Shown here: piece by piece, positions 52,806 through 64,000 of the stretch
Layout: each line of letters begins with the position of its first letter
Numbering within the stretch: position 1 is the first letter of the stretch
Assembly: GCF_005239225.2 (NCBI RefSeq)
Contig: NC_133288.1
Span: 21,086,169-21,150,168 of the forward strand
Reading direction: 5' to 3'
DNA: 64,000 nt
From: Populus alba
Taxonomy: Eukaryota > Streptophyta > Magnoliopsida > Malpighiales > Salicaceae
Made by a program: the position numbers and the translations under genes
Notes under the pieces: generated by a model
Seen by the model: only the letters and a program-made list of their open reading frames with translations
What the model was told of the DNA's origin: nothing
The model's database searches: none

Positions 52806-52878
<73 letters not shown>
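52806..52878. repeat. (AT)n microsatellite, about 73 bp
   Basis: About 36 uninterrupted AT units inside the solo LTR, the longest simple repeat in the window. Confidence 0.95.
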
Positions 52879-52882
<4 letters not shown>

Positions 52883-52960
52883 TTATTTTATTTTTTAATT
52901 TGGTAATTCACAAATTTTACCTCAAACCCGACCAACCCTCTTAAATGGCCAATAATCAAA

Positions 52961-53480
52961 CCGGTAATTCCATACGAATTACCCAACATCCGGCTATTCT
53001 CTATCAATGACCAATATAACCGGTAATTCCAAATGAATTACCCAACATCCGGCTATTCTCTATCAATGGCTAATATATAACCAGTAATTCCATACGAATT
53101 ACCCAACATCCGGTAATTCCATACGAATTATCCAACATCCGGCTATTCTTTATCAATAGCCAGTATATAACCGGTAATTCTATACGAATTACCCAACATC
53201 CGGTAATTCCATACGAACTACCCAACATCCGGCTATTCTCTATCAATAGCCAATATATAATCGGTAATTCCATACGAATTACCGAATATCCGGTAATTCT
53301 ATATGAATTACCCAACATCCGGCTATTCTTTATAATAGCCAATCTAACCGGTAACTCCATTTGAACCGGTAATTCATGCTAACCAACCGGTAATTCTATA
53401 CCAACGGGTAATTCATGCTAACCAACCGGTAATTCTATACCAACCGGTAATCCCATACTAACTGGTAATTCTATACGAAC
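52961..53480. repeat. Minisatellite with a 90-bp higher-order period
   Basis: CCGGTAATTC-type starts occur at 52961, 53020, 53081, 53110, 53171, 53200, 53261, 53290 and 53348. Spacing alternates 29 and 61 bases over the centre, giving a 90-bp compound unit (CCGGTAATTCCATACGAATT, ACCCAACATCCGG, then CTATTCTCTATCAAT). Beyond 53348 it degenerates to 18-20 bp units. Ninety is a multiple of three, which explains a 96-codon minus-strand open frame here; that frame is not a gene. Confidence 0.85.
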
Positions 53481-54917
53481 CACCCGACATCCCCATTATA
53501 ATACCAACAGTTTCTTCTTCTACTTCTTCCATATCAACATGTCATAAACAACTCATAACTAATAATGAAACTTTGAATTTTAAAAAAAGAGATGAATCAC
53601 CTACCGTCTGCTCGTGATGGTCCAGCTCCTCCTGCCTGATGCCGTACTCCCGAAACAACTCCTGAACAAATCAAATTGCACTACATTATTATTTCTCCTA
53701 CGTGCCTAAATTTGAAGCACGTAATATTTTTATTTATTTATTTAATTGGGGTTTACACCAAAATTTTCATTCATTTATCACTTCATTTTCAACATATAGT
53801 TTTAATCAATTTTCTTCTTTTACTTCACTTAAAGAATTCTCCCATGAACTATTCCACCATTTATTTATTCCTTCTGTTCACATTCTCATGATGTTTCTTC
53901 ACTTGTTCATATTTTGAATACTTCACATAAGATAAAGAACATCATTTCTCAAACATAAAACAATCAAAACTTCATCCTTATATTTCCTCATCCTTAATTA
54001 CAAGTTCTTTTCTTCAAAATTATTCAATTTCTTTCTTAATTGCTACTTACATTCACTATTTCTATACTATTCTACTTCAATTCCATCATGTTTACTACTT
54101 TTCTCAAAACCCCTCAAATTCTCATAAGAACCCTAATTTAACAAAAATCAAGAATATAAGAAATTAAGTCAAATTTAATTGTCATTGTTTGATAACTTAC
54201 TCAAATAAACCCAAAAACACTTCATTCAAGTAATAATCTAAATTTTTCATGCTTACCAAGCTAAGTTCTCCCAACTTTTCTTCTCCTCCTAGTGTGGCCA
54301 GCCCTCCTCACCTTTCTTATGTCTTTCTTCACTTGATTCTTTCTTAATTTAATGTTCTAAGTCTTTCAATCTTACAAGTTTCAAAGCTCTCTCTCACTTT
54401 TTCTTGTTTTTCTCTTGATTTCTCACGTCCTTCTCTTATTGTTTTTTTTCTCTTTCCACTTTTGTTACTGACCAGTCGGCAGTTCATAATAAAAAAAGGC
54501 TGCCTTGTATTAGTTTTAATGGCAAATTACCATTTTATCCTTAATGAGCCTTTTTGCTTCCATTTGACGGTCCTTATTCTTTGCTAGCACTACCGAGCTC
54601 CGTTCATCCTAACATTTTAACCAGATTTTATTCAATATATTTTAAGGTTCCTCATAAAATTTCAACTCAATCTGATGGCTGGATTTAAAATTACGTCCAA
54701 TAACGTAAGACTAGTCAAATTATGATTTTTCGTCAACTTTTCTGAATTTCTCTAAAAATTATGAAATTTTAACCCAAGCTAAGGCATCATATTATAAGGC
54801 TCCACGCAAATTTTTAGAATTTTATGATAACCCGATCGAGAGTTATGAATTTTTTTCTTTTTGTTTTACATGAAACTAGTCAATTTATAATTTTTCGCCT
54901 AGAGGTTTTACAACCTA

Positions 54918-57900
54918 TGTTATTTTCAAAATTAGTGAAAATCATATAGAGAAATAAAAATAGAGCCCAATCTTTAAATAAATCAAATGCCAAAAGATTA
55001 AAAAAAAAACATGAGTTTAAGAAAATAATAAAAAAAAACAAATGATTTTTTATCTTAAACTATATTGCGAGTTAAATATTGTTTTTTTCTAACCTTTAAG
55101 AAATATTAAAATAAATAGAGATAGTGAGATATTGGAAGATATATTTTTAAAAGTACATATTGAGCAATTCATTTAATTTAATAAAAAAAAATTTCTTTTA
55201 AAAAAACAAAATCTAATAAAGAAAAAAATATTAAAAGACTCAAGATAACTTAAATCATTTTTAAAAGCAATAAAAAATCCTATACAAAGAAAAATAAGTT
55301 ATGGGGTCTAATATCTAATTAAATAAAATATCAAATGATAAAATTGAAAAATATAAGTTTTTTTTTTTTAAAAAAAAAACAACAAATAAAATTGAATGAT
55401 TCTTCTAAACTCGAGTTAATCTTTCAAATTCGTAACTCGTTAAATTCTAGACTCAGAGTCAATCAAGGATCTCAATTTAAGATGGAATAATGAAAGCGAG
55501 AAAAAACTCAATTTTAAAAACATCCCAAGGTTAAAAAGTAGCAATAAAAAAAAAGGATAAAATATAATATGTAAATATAATGAATGGGGATGAAATTATA
55601 TAAAAAAAATCAATTTAAAAAAGCATCCAAAATAAAATAAAATACAATCAAAAGAATCAAGGTCAAATTCAAAATAAAAAAATTTGATAAAAGATAAAAT
55701 TAAAAAAAAAATTCAATTCATTAAATTAATTCAAATAAAAAAAATAACAATTAAAATAGGATGGAACAAACCTTACAGGAAAAAAACTGAAGGGATTTTG
55801 TGAAATGTTGCAAGGGCAAGCCTAAAAGAGAAAATTTTAGCGAAAAAAAGCCAATTGCTATCAATCCTGTTGGAACTAAGCAGCACGCGTCTCATGGGAA
55901 GGAAGACACCATTGTTGACAATTAAAAAACACAAAGATTGTTGGTTTTTAACCTTTGTTAATTGTGAGCTATCACACGCGCTGTCTAAAGACAGCAGGGT
56001 GACTCACTTACTGGCACGTTCTATGAACATGCCATCAATTTTTTTAAATTTTTTTATTATTTAAATTACCAAATTACCTCTGGACCACATGATTATTAAA
56101 AAAAAAACAATGTGAAATCCTGAATATGCCCCTAAAGCCAGGCTAGTTTTTTTTTTAATTCCAAAGGTATTAGAGTAATTAAAATATCATGGTTAAATGA
56201 AATCTCGATATAGCCCCTGGAGCAAAGTTAATTTCTTTTTGCTTTTAAAGGTAACGAAATTATTATACTGTGCAAAAAATTATGAAAAAAATTGAGATAC
56301 CAGATACCCATGAACAAATATAAAGTGACATATGAGCCTAGTGAAAACACTTTTTTGCCCTTGAAAGATGGTCTTGAATGCTCTTTTTTTTTTTTTTTAA
56401 TCTACGGTGAATCAAGGCTTATCTACAATGGTTTTCTCACACAAAATAGGTTCTGTTAATTTAGTGTAGGCTTTTAAGGTGAATAAGGGCATTGAAAAAA
56501 AAGTATAAATAACGCGTTTTAAAATATTTTTCTTATGTATGTCTAACAAGTGAGGTTGTACTTGAAATCTTTTGTTAAATAAAAACAATTTTCATTTTAC
56601 AAAACATAATATTAATAAATATATATTATTTATTTTTATAACTTTCTATTAAGTAGGGTCTTAAAACATTATCAAAGTAACTCTTAGTTAAAACCGGCTC
56701 TAGGTATATGTATCATTTGTTACTTTTTGATGAATTTGTTTTTTGGGTGCTTGTATCGTATGACAAAGCAAATATTTTATTCTAATGTTTTCACCTCTAT
56801 TTTTTTTTGGCCTTCTGTTTGTCGATTTATTTTGGATTAAACTATAAACTTTAAGTATTTTAACTACAGGTTTTTTCCTTGAATCTTCAATGAAATGACT
56901 GCTAAAAACAAATCGATAAATACTAATGGACGAGGGATCCACGTGGTAATATAACACATAAATACACCATTAAATTTTACTTTCACGATACAGATTTAAT
57001 TGAAAGAATACAACACAGCACAAGATTCCACCAAATTAACAAGATTTTTTTTTTTTTATTTGGATATGAAATTTATTTTTTATATTTAAAACAGACAAGT
57101 CTTTTTTTAGAACAGATGGAATTTGATACACGAATCGTCACATAATAGAAAAAGGATGATTAGATGAGCTTAATTTACGCGGATTAAAACTGTTTATTTT
57201 GTTATTAAAGTGAATTTGATTCGTGTAATTTGATCAATTTGCCCCTCATGAACTAGCTAGATGTCCTAATTTATACTCACTCGAGAAACTGGTGCTTCTG
57301 GGGTGAGTTGGGGATCTAGCTCGTCTAGGTGTCTTCAATCAATAAAATATTACATCCGGCTATGGCATTAATTGCAGGTTAATCTAGTTATATATGTTAA
57401 GTAAGGTTTTAGAATCTATTTTGGAGAGCAGTAGGTTTTTTTTCCTTGTCTTTTGTTTTTTTTAGAGTATATTTGTTTTGAAAAAATATCAAATTGATTT
57501 TTTTAGTATTTTATTATGATTTTAATGTGTTATGCTAAAACTAAAATAAACTTGAAAAAAAAATTATTTTAATAAATTTTTAAATAAAATATACTTTTAA
57601 AAATCAATATACACCATGATACCAAACACATACTTAGAATTGAGTTTGAAATTAGATTGTAAGGGAGTAAACTTAATCTTAATAGTTACTTTTTAAAATA
57701 TTTTTTGGATAAAAATTATATTAATTAAGGAGCTGTTTTGATTGTTTTTTAAAATTATTTTTTATATCAGTATATTAAAATAATTTAAAAATATAAAAAA
57801 AAATTCTTAATAAAAAATAAATTTCAAGTTATATAAAAATGCTATTTGAAACGGAATTTCAAATGCCCGCTTAGTTGATTTGTTAAGTTAAACCATGACT

Positions 57901-58200
57901 TGATTGGTCTGGTTAAAATTTAATTTTATTTTTAATTTTTTTAAATAATTTAATTTTAAAAAAAATCTATATTATTTTAAATTGATTTAGGCGAAGTAAA
58001 ATCAATCCACTCAACGACCTAGTCCTTCACTTGGTCATTAGCGTTTAATTAAATAATTTAATTTTAAAAAAAAGATCTATATTATTTTAAATTGATTTAG
58101 GTGAAGTAAAATCAATCCACTCAACGACCAAGTCCTTCACTTGGTCAATAGCGTTTAATACTTTAATCTCTCTCTGTCTCTCTCTCTGGTGTTTTTTCGT
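54918..58200. other. Repeat-rich spacer right of the solo LTR
   Basis: AT-rich decayed repeat continues to about 55790. Bases 56041-56270 hold two loosely similar stretches with CCCCT-AAGC and TTTTAAAGGTA-type motifs. A dispersed AT-rich element lies at about 57710-57870. The 108-bp duplication follows at 57941. No gene is recognised. Confidence 0.45.
57941..58160. repeat. Near-identical 108-110 bp tandem duplication
   Basis: Units 57941-58048 and 58049-58160 share TTAAATAATTTAATTTTAAA, GAAGTAAAATCAATCCACTC and GTCCTTCACTTGGTCA. Only a 2-base indel and a few substitutions separate them, which suggests a recent duplication, about 900 bases before the U-box gene ATG. Confidence 0.9.
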
Positions 58201-59054
58201 CCGCCTTTCATGTGGTGGAAGTTGTTTCGTTGACTCCGTTTGAAATTTCAACTTGCTAGAAGATTACTGCTCTTCTTCTTCTTTAGTTAAGTGGTGTCTT
58301 TTTTCTAAAAAATGTGATTATTCTTTCATGACAGTTCAAGTTCTTGGACTGGCATAATTTTCTAACAATATAGAACCTGGATTATCAAACAGTCGTCATG
58401 GGCTTGAAACTCACCACACCAGTCTCTCTGTGTTTACGGGGTTGAGATGGTTCAGAACAAGAAGAAGAGACATGCATCCTGTCTTTCTCTAGGAGGTCTT
58501 TAAGCGTCATCGATCATTCAAACCGAAAAATAGTTTTATAAGAATAAAAATCCTTCAGTCTCTCCGTTTTCAACAGTTCAATTCAAGCAACTTTGGCGCC
58601 CAGATGGTATGCATGTATATAGTGCATGTCTTCGTCTGAAGCGCTGTGCATGTAACCGGCTGGTTGGATTGTTTATACAAGCGGGGTTCTCTGTCATTAA
58701 TTTGAGCTAGAGGGTAGATGGTAAGATTCTTGGCTCTTTGTTGCTTGAGTTGCATGTTTAACACTTTTTTATCATTAGAAACTGATAATTTGAAGTTTCT
58801 TGCTTGATTTGCTGTATGCTTTTTTCTTAACAAGGATACCTGTTTAGTTTCAGGTTCTATGAAAAGCAAAACCAGCCTTGGTTTCCTATATGGTTGATCA
58901 CTTTAACTGCATATAAGCAAGATTTGAATTGAGTTGGGCTCTCTTTGTTGAGAATTTATAGTTTCCCAACTCCCAAGTTAAATGAATTTAATTCAAAAAA
59001 GATGGGCTTCAATTGTTTGTTTGCAAAATTGCAGATTGGGGACACTTCTGTGGG

Positions 59055-62000
59055 ATGGGGAAGGATCGTGCTAAAGATGTGGAACTCCCTAGCTGCTTTT
59101 CTGTCAAGGTAAATTGTAAGACACACGCGCACACACACCAGTGACTTCGCACAGGTGACCATGGATCTTTGGCTGCAAGTTCTTGTACCAGTATATTTAA
59201 TTTGTAATTTTAGATGAGATGTTTAACCCAAAAGCTTGCCTCGGTAACTCTGGATAACAACTGCAAGCTTTAATTTGGTTGATTCTTCCACTCTATTCCT
59301 ATTGTGTTTTGTTCTTTGGTTGTTGTAACCATGCGACCATATTAAATACACGCAGGTGCATCGCTCAATGTGCTTAGAACTTAAGAACTTTGTGGACAGA
59401 ATCTCACAGATATATCCAGCAATCGAGTCTGCTCGGCCTCGATGTTCTTCAGGAGTGCAGGCGTTGTGCTCTCTGGTTGTCAATATGGAAGCAGCAAAGC
59501 TACTTATTCAGCACTGTGCCAATTCCAGTAAACTCTACCTGGTGCTTGCTTTCATTTGTATAATGGAAACTCTTCGTTTGTTTTTTCCAGTGACCATTAT
59601 ACAACTACGTTGCGGCGCCTGTTCTTTGTTTAACCTTAATTGTCTTCATATTGTTTTTCTTTTCCTTTCCCCCGATGGTGACAGGTGTTGTACTAATAAT
59701 CCAACGCAATTCTTTCAGGCAATTACGGCAGAGAGGATACTCTTGAAATGCAAAAGGATACAAAAAGCTTTGGATTTATGTTTAGGCCAAATTCAAAATG
59801 CGGTTCCACCTCTGCTGGCTGCCAAGGTTTGCAATTCCTTATTCTTCTAAACCGTTTGTTAAGTTTTCGGCAGGATTGAAATATGTGAATTGTTATTTGA
59901 CGCTACTGGTTCAAGTTCTTGATGATAGCATCTATGAGAGCTTGAGCCTTTTCTGCTAGACTTTTTCATGTTTATGACAGTCACTTCTTCTTCCTCCTGC
60001 TATGGATTATCCTTCATTGTTCTATTTCCATAGTTATAATAGGGAGTAATCATTGTTCTATGAATTATTCTTCTTGTTTTTGTGCCTTCATGGAAAGCTG
60101 TCAAATTGTCCTGCATTTCTATGTAAAAGTAGAACAAATTTCTTCCAGTAAAAAGTCAAAATTGGATGTTTAAAGAACTTGCTGTTAAGCTCGGTTGAGA
60201 TACAGCAGCCTTCCACTGTTTAATGATGCATGCAAATAATTTATTTGAAGTGATTGGGGATCAATAACCAATCAATCATCCATCCAAGATGTTTTCAGAG
60301 TTTTACTCGGTGACTTGATAAATGTTCCTAATATTACTTTCCAGGCCAAGCAAATCGATGAAAGCTTCATCAAACAATTACTAGACTCATGTGAATTAAA
60401 TATTTCAATCCACATAGAACACTCTATGATCTCATCTGCAAGATTTAAGCAACCTGTCTCTTTCTGTGGGCATGGATCTTTGAATGTGAGGAAAAGATTT
60501 TATTCGATCGATACCACAATGTAAGTGGGCATGATTTAGATGGGATATGAAGTGGAAATGGGCACCCCACAGCTTGTTTATATAATCTGATTGTCTCTGC
60601 GTACTATGCTCAGTGTTTTCCATCATCATTTTTAGTTCCCTGCTGGCTAGCCATTCTTCTGGTTTGTGGTTGGAAATTTTTTGCTCCTCGTTTTTTGCTT
60701 TTTATCTCTTCTTTTAATTCGAGAATAAAATGTTGTCTACAGATATATGGAATTATTGAAGACCTCAGGAGTGCAAAGTTTCACCTAGAATCTTCTGAGG
60801 AAGAGGCTGGGAAGGTTGTGCTAGCGCTGATTAGGCGGGGCATACCTGCATCAGACTCTATTGAAAATTCAGAACTTGAGGCTCTTCGACTTGCAGCTTC
60901 GAGTCTGAAAATTACATCCCGGTTGGCTCTTTTGGCAGAGAAAAGGTCCATTAAGAGACTGCTCGATAAAGTTCGTCAAACTGGCCTGACAAAGGAGACG
61001 ATTTTGAAGTGTCTCCTGAGTCTTTTGAGGAAGTACGGAGAATTAATTCAGCAAGATCAAACCAAGAACAACCTTTCTATGCACAGAGAGGAACATTCCC
61101 AGTCCACTAATCCAGAAGCTTGTGTGGATTGGTACGAGACACGAACACAAGCTGATGGCACACCAAAACCTCCCACTGAATTTCAATGCCCCATCTCTAC
61201 GAGACTCATGTATGATCCTGTAATTATTGCATCTGGGAAAACATACGAACGAGTTTGGATCGAGAAATGGATTAGTGAGGGTCACGAGACGTGCCCGATG
61301 ACTAATATTAGGCTGGAGAATCTGTCACTGACTCCAAACGTTGCGATGAAGGGCCTCATTTCAAAATGGTGTTCCCAGCATGGAATCATTGTTTCTGATC
61401 CATGTCAGCGGTCAAATTTTTCTCCAGTCTCCTCACTGGAATTCACATCCCCTGAATCTGTTGCTAGCTTTGGCAGCTCCATGGATATCTTGCGCCTTCA
61501 AGTTAGCAACGTCTCACTTCAATCTTCGGATACAAACTGTGGTTCGCATTTAATTGATGATGATGATGATATTCGTTCGAGTGCTAGGCTCCCTCGAATG
61601 GAAGAAGAAATTTGTTGCACACGCCACTCATCTACAAATGGTTGTCGTGTTGGCTTGGTCTCTCTTACCAAGCTAGCTTCACTTCCCTGGAAATCCCAAT
61701 GCAAGACAGTGCAAGATGTCAAAGAGGAACTGAATAAGAATAACCAAGCATGTGATTGCATGTTTTCTGACACCTCTATGAAATCGCTGATAAAATTCTT
61801 GAAGGTTGCACATGACTTGTGTGACGTTAGAGCCCAGAAAGATTCAGTAGATGTGATTTTAGCAATTTTGAGTGAAGACAGGTAAATATTTCTCCTTGGG
61901 TTGACATGCCTGGTAATTTTTCTGAATTTCCTTATTCTTCTTTACACGCAAATGGGACGATCTTCTTAACTCTCTTTTAAATCATCCAACTCTGGAATAA

Positions 62001-62924
62001 TTTTTGAAGGGGTCGACTGAACCTTGTGACTCAGCATTTTAAAGCATTTATTTCCACCGCCAAGTCTTCTGCTGCTGCTCTTGGATTGCTGTTAAGGAAT
62101 CACGAACTTTTTATTCATCTTGACAGTGTGTTGTTCGCAATAATATTCACTATTTGCAAAGGTTTTACTTGTTTTTCAACTTTTCGGCTGTTTTCTGCAG
62201 AGTTGAAATGCCTGCTTTACAAGGAGATTCAATATATGTGTTGGCATCGCTTCTTGATTCTAAAATCAGTGGAAAAGCTCTTGCAATCCTGGAATTGCTG
62301 TCTCACCATCAGTTTTACAAGTCTGCAGTTATAGCATCCGGAGTTCTACCTTCAATCCTGAAAATCCTTGATTCTCAGAATACGGAATCCCTTGAGCTTG
62401 CTATGAAGATACTTTGTAATGTGTCCTACGACGGCGACATAGCATATCACATTGTCTATTTGGATTTCATCCCAAGCCTGGTTCCTTTTCTAAGCGACCG
62501 CAACCTTTCACGGTATTGCCGTACTGTTCTGAAGAACTTATGCCGGATCGAGGAGGGTAGGATTGCAATCGTTGAAACCGATTCATGTATCACTTCCATG
62601 GCCCAGCTTCTTGAAACTGGTAGCGAGCTGGAACAAGAAACCACAATGGAAGTTCTCTCCCTATGTTATGAGGAGCTTGATTGTTGTCAGCTGGTCAAGG
62701 GAGGAAGCATCATCCAATCATTGTCCAGTATATCTGTCAATGGGACATCAAGAGGAAAAGCTATTGCCATGGAATTGCTCCAGCTCCTAGGGCATACTAC
62801 AGAAGGTTTTAGTTTTGACTTGACCATAGACATCTCAAGTGGCTCCAGCAATCACAATAAAGGAGAAAAATCATCTTCCATATTTGGGTATCTGAGAAGG
62901 AAAATCGCAGGATTCTTCCATTAG
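59055..62924 (+). CDS. Plant U-box E3 ubiquitin ligase with ARM repeats (PUB5/PUB45-like)
   Basis: Five coding exons: 59055-59108, 59356-59541, 59719-59826, 60743-61881 and 62201-62924 (TAG); 2211 bases, 736 residues, all GT-AG. The N-terminal UND-like region (about 18-210) has MCLELKNFVDRISQIYPAIE and EDLRSAKFHLESSEEEAGK. The U-box spans about 259-332 (PPTEFQCPISTRLMYDPVII, GKTYER, WISEGHETCP, LTPNVAMKGLISKWC). The C-terminal part (about 400-700) is helical and ARM-like, with LAILELLSHH, LPSILKILDSQN and CRTVLKNLCRIEEGRIAI. It would transfer ubiquitin from an E2 to a substrate held by the ARM repeats. The start ATG lies 20 bases after an acceptor, so the 5' UTR is spliced. Keeping the last intron would stop the protein just after residue 496, before the ARM part. 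Intron 3 holds a candidate poison exon (60345-60520). The substrate is unknown. Confidence 0.92.
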
Positions 62925-64000
62925 AATCAGTTGTTATTTTTTTAAAAACTTTTTATGTTCTTGTGACATATCAATCCTTGTTTCTTTAGTTAGGGTTTCA
63001 ACTCCCTTTTCTTTTGTTAGGGATTGACGTTTTATAAATCCTAAGACACAGCCTTACGCATCAATATCAGAAATTGTTAGATGGTCATAATTAGTGAAGT
63101 TCTCTTCTACTACAACGATCATGGTATAAGATTTAATTTTAATTAATATATAATTGATCAGAATATATTCTTTGGCATCTAGTAAAAAAAGAAAAGAAAA
63201 AATCAGTATAAAATAACTACTTGGAGCAAGGCTCAACTTATGAATGGGGAGTGGGATCTTGATTTTATTTTAAAAAAAATTATAATAATATTATTTTAAT
63301 AAAAAAAAATAATCGACAGGTTAAGAGTCGAGTTTTGACCTAATTAAATCAATCTTGATTTTTTACTAGATTTATCAAATTTTTTATTTTTTTCCAACCT
63401 AAATTGATTTAAGCTTGGGTTAACTGGGTACTAAATTGTCACATTAAGGTTGTTCGGATTCTATAACTATGATCTGATAAAATGTATAAAAAATAATATG
63501 AAAAGGAAAGAATGTCGCCTTACATGTAAAAAAAAAAAAAAATAAAGATTGCAACAAATTAGATAAATTTAAAGTCATGGGAAACATGATTGAATATTTT
63601 GTCTGAGAATTTCTTGTGACCAAATGCGAGTTCTTGCATTATTCTTTGAGTTCTCGTTTATGTTTTCACATGACAGCTAAAATACTAAAGAATTAATTGT
63701 CTAATACATTTTCTTCCGATTTCTTGAAGCGAGCCGAGAGATCATTAGCCTTCCAGGTTATGGGCCAGTTCACTGTTCTAACTTGAACTATCTTTCTTGG
63801 ACCTGTCCAGTTTCTAGCGGGCTTTACGTCAGGTTTTTGGCCTCTCGTTATCAAAATTAAACCATTAAAAATAATTGAAAGGGTTTTGCCTTCTCTAACT
63901 TCACCACCACAAAGGAGTACACAGCAGCCCTCTGGTCCTGGTTGCCCAGCGGGAATCCAGCTGTCCTCATTTCTTTTCCATTGAGGTAATGAACTCATCT
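62925..64000. other. Right-edge spacer with an unassigned minus frame
   Basis: U-box 3' UTR, then AT-rich DNA. A minus-strand frame of about 101 codons (63693-63998) reaches the window edge and starts MSSLPQWKRNEDSWIPAGQ. It resembles no family I can name and may be an exon or chance. Not called as a gene. Confidence 0.35.

Larger units (their letters stand above)
52046..54912 (-). mobile_element. Solo LTR of a Ty3/gypsy-type retrotransposon (2867 bp)
   Basis: The element begins TGTAACACCCTC and ends GAGGTTTTACA (TG...CA) and is flanked by a 5-bp direct repeat ACCTA at 52041-52045 and 54913-54917. No internal domain or second LTR occurs in the window, so it is a solo LTR left by LTR-LTR recombination. 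On the minus strand the end reads TTGAGGGTGTTACA, which from family knowledge is a common 3' end for plant chromovirus LTRs (Tekay-like). A polypurine leader-like GAGAGAG...AAGAA region near 54370-54260 also fits minus-strand transcription. The LTR contains a (TA)n tract and a minisatellite. The boundaries are well supported by the TSD; orientation and lineage are inferred. Confidence 0.8.

Noticed and set aside
53070..53360. 96-codon minus-strand ORF
   Set aside because: It is produced by the 90-bp minisatellite period, and its peptide is just the repeat read out.
63693..63998. 101-codon minus frame at the right edge
   Set aside because: No recognisable domain and cut by the window; left unassigned.

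Overview
This is nuclear DNA from a flowering plant, most likely a woody rosid close to Populus/Salix. The evidence is spliceosomal GT-AG gene structures, eight recognisable plant genes or gene fragments plus one clear pseudogene, long AT-rich intergenic DNA, and many copies of a short AT-rich inverted-repeat element. The genus is inferred from gene and repeat character and was not tested by a search. Nothing bacterial, organellar, viral or CRISPR-like was seen.

Layout, left to right. (1) 1-951: 3' end of a PP2A B'' regulatory subunit gene of the TON2/FASS type (+). (2) 3966-5458: ribosomal protein eL14 gene (-), five coding exons, with a telo-box about 100 bases upstream of its ATG. (3) 7243-12347: complete TBC-domain Rab-GAP gene (+), eleven coding exons. 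(4) 14768-16077: RIC-type CRIB-motif ROP effector (+), with a spliced uORF candidate and an in-frame stop-free first intron. (5) 18200-19654: intronless LRR receptor-like protein (-). (6) 19.7-25.9 kb: repeat-rich, gene-poor DNA. (7) 26350-29831: AlkA-type HhH-GPD DNA glycosylase (+), two coding exons, with telo-box and site II motifs upstream. (8) 31566-33448: pseudogene of a plant fatty-acyl-AMP-ligase-like domain (one nonsense codon, two frameshifts). (9) 38038-38931: intronless zinc-finger homeodomain (ZHD) factor (+). (10) 43888-45297: RADIALIS-like SANT/MYB gene (-), whose C-terminus appears altered by a 7-base insertion. (11) 45.5-58 kb: repeat-rich DNA containing inverted-repeat elements, tandem arrays and a complete 2.87 kb solo LTR with a 5-bp target-site duplication and an internal 90-bp-period minisatellite. 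(12) 59055-62924: plant U-box/ARM E3 ligase (+), five coding exons plus a candidate poison exon.

The genes do not form a cluster or pathway. They are independent loci for cytoskeleton control, translation, membrane trafficking, ROP signalling, cell-surface signalling, DNA repair, transcription and ubiquitination, as expected for an ordinary euchromatic plant segment. No wholly new biological system was found. The most informative observations are the solo LTR with its minisatellite, the damaged RADIALIS-like and acyl-AMP-ligase genes, the splicing and uORF candidates in the RIC and U-box genes, and the paired telo-box/site II promoter elements.
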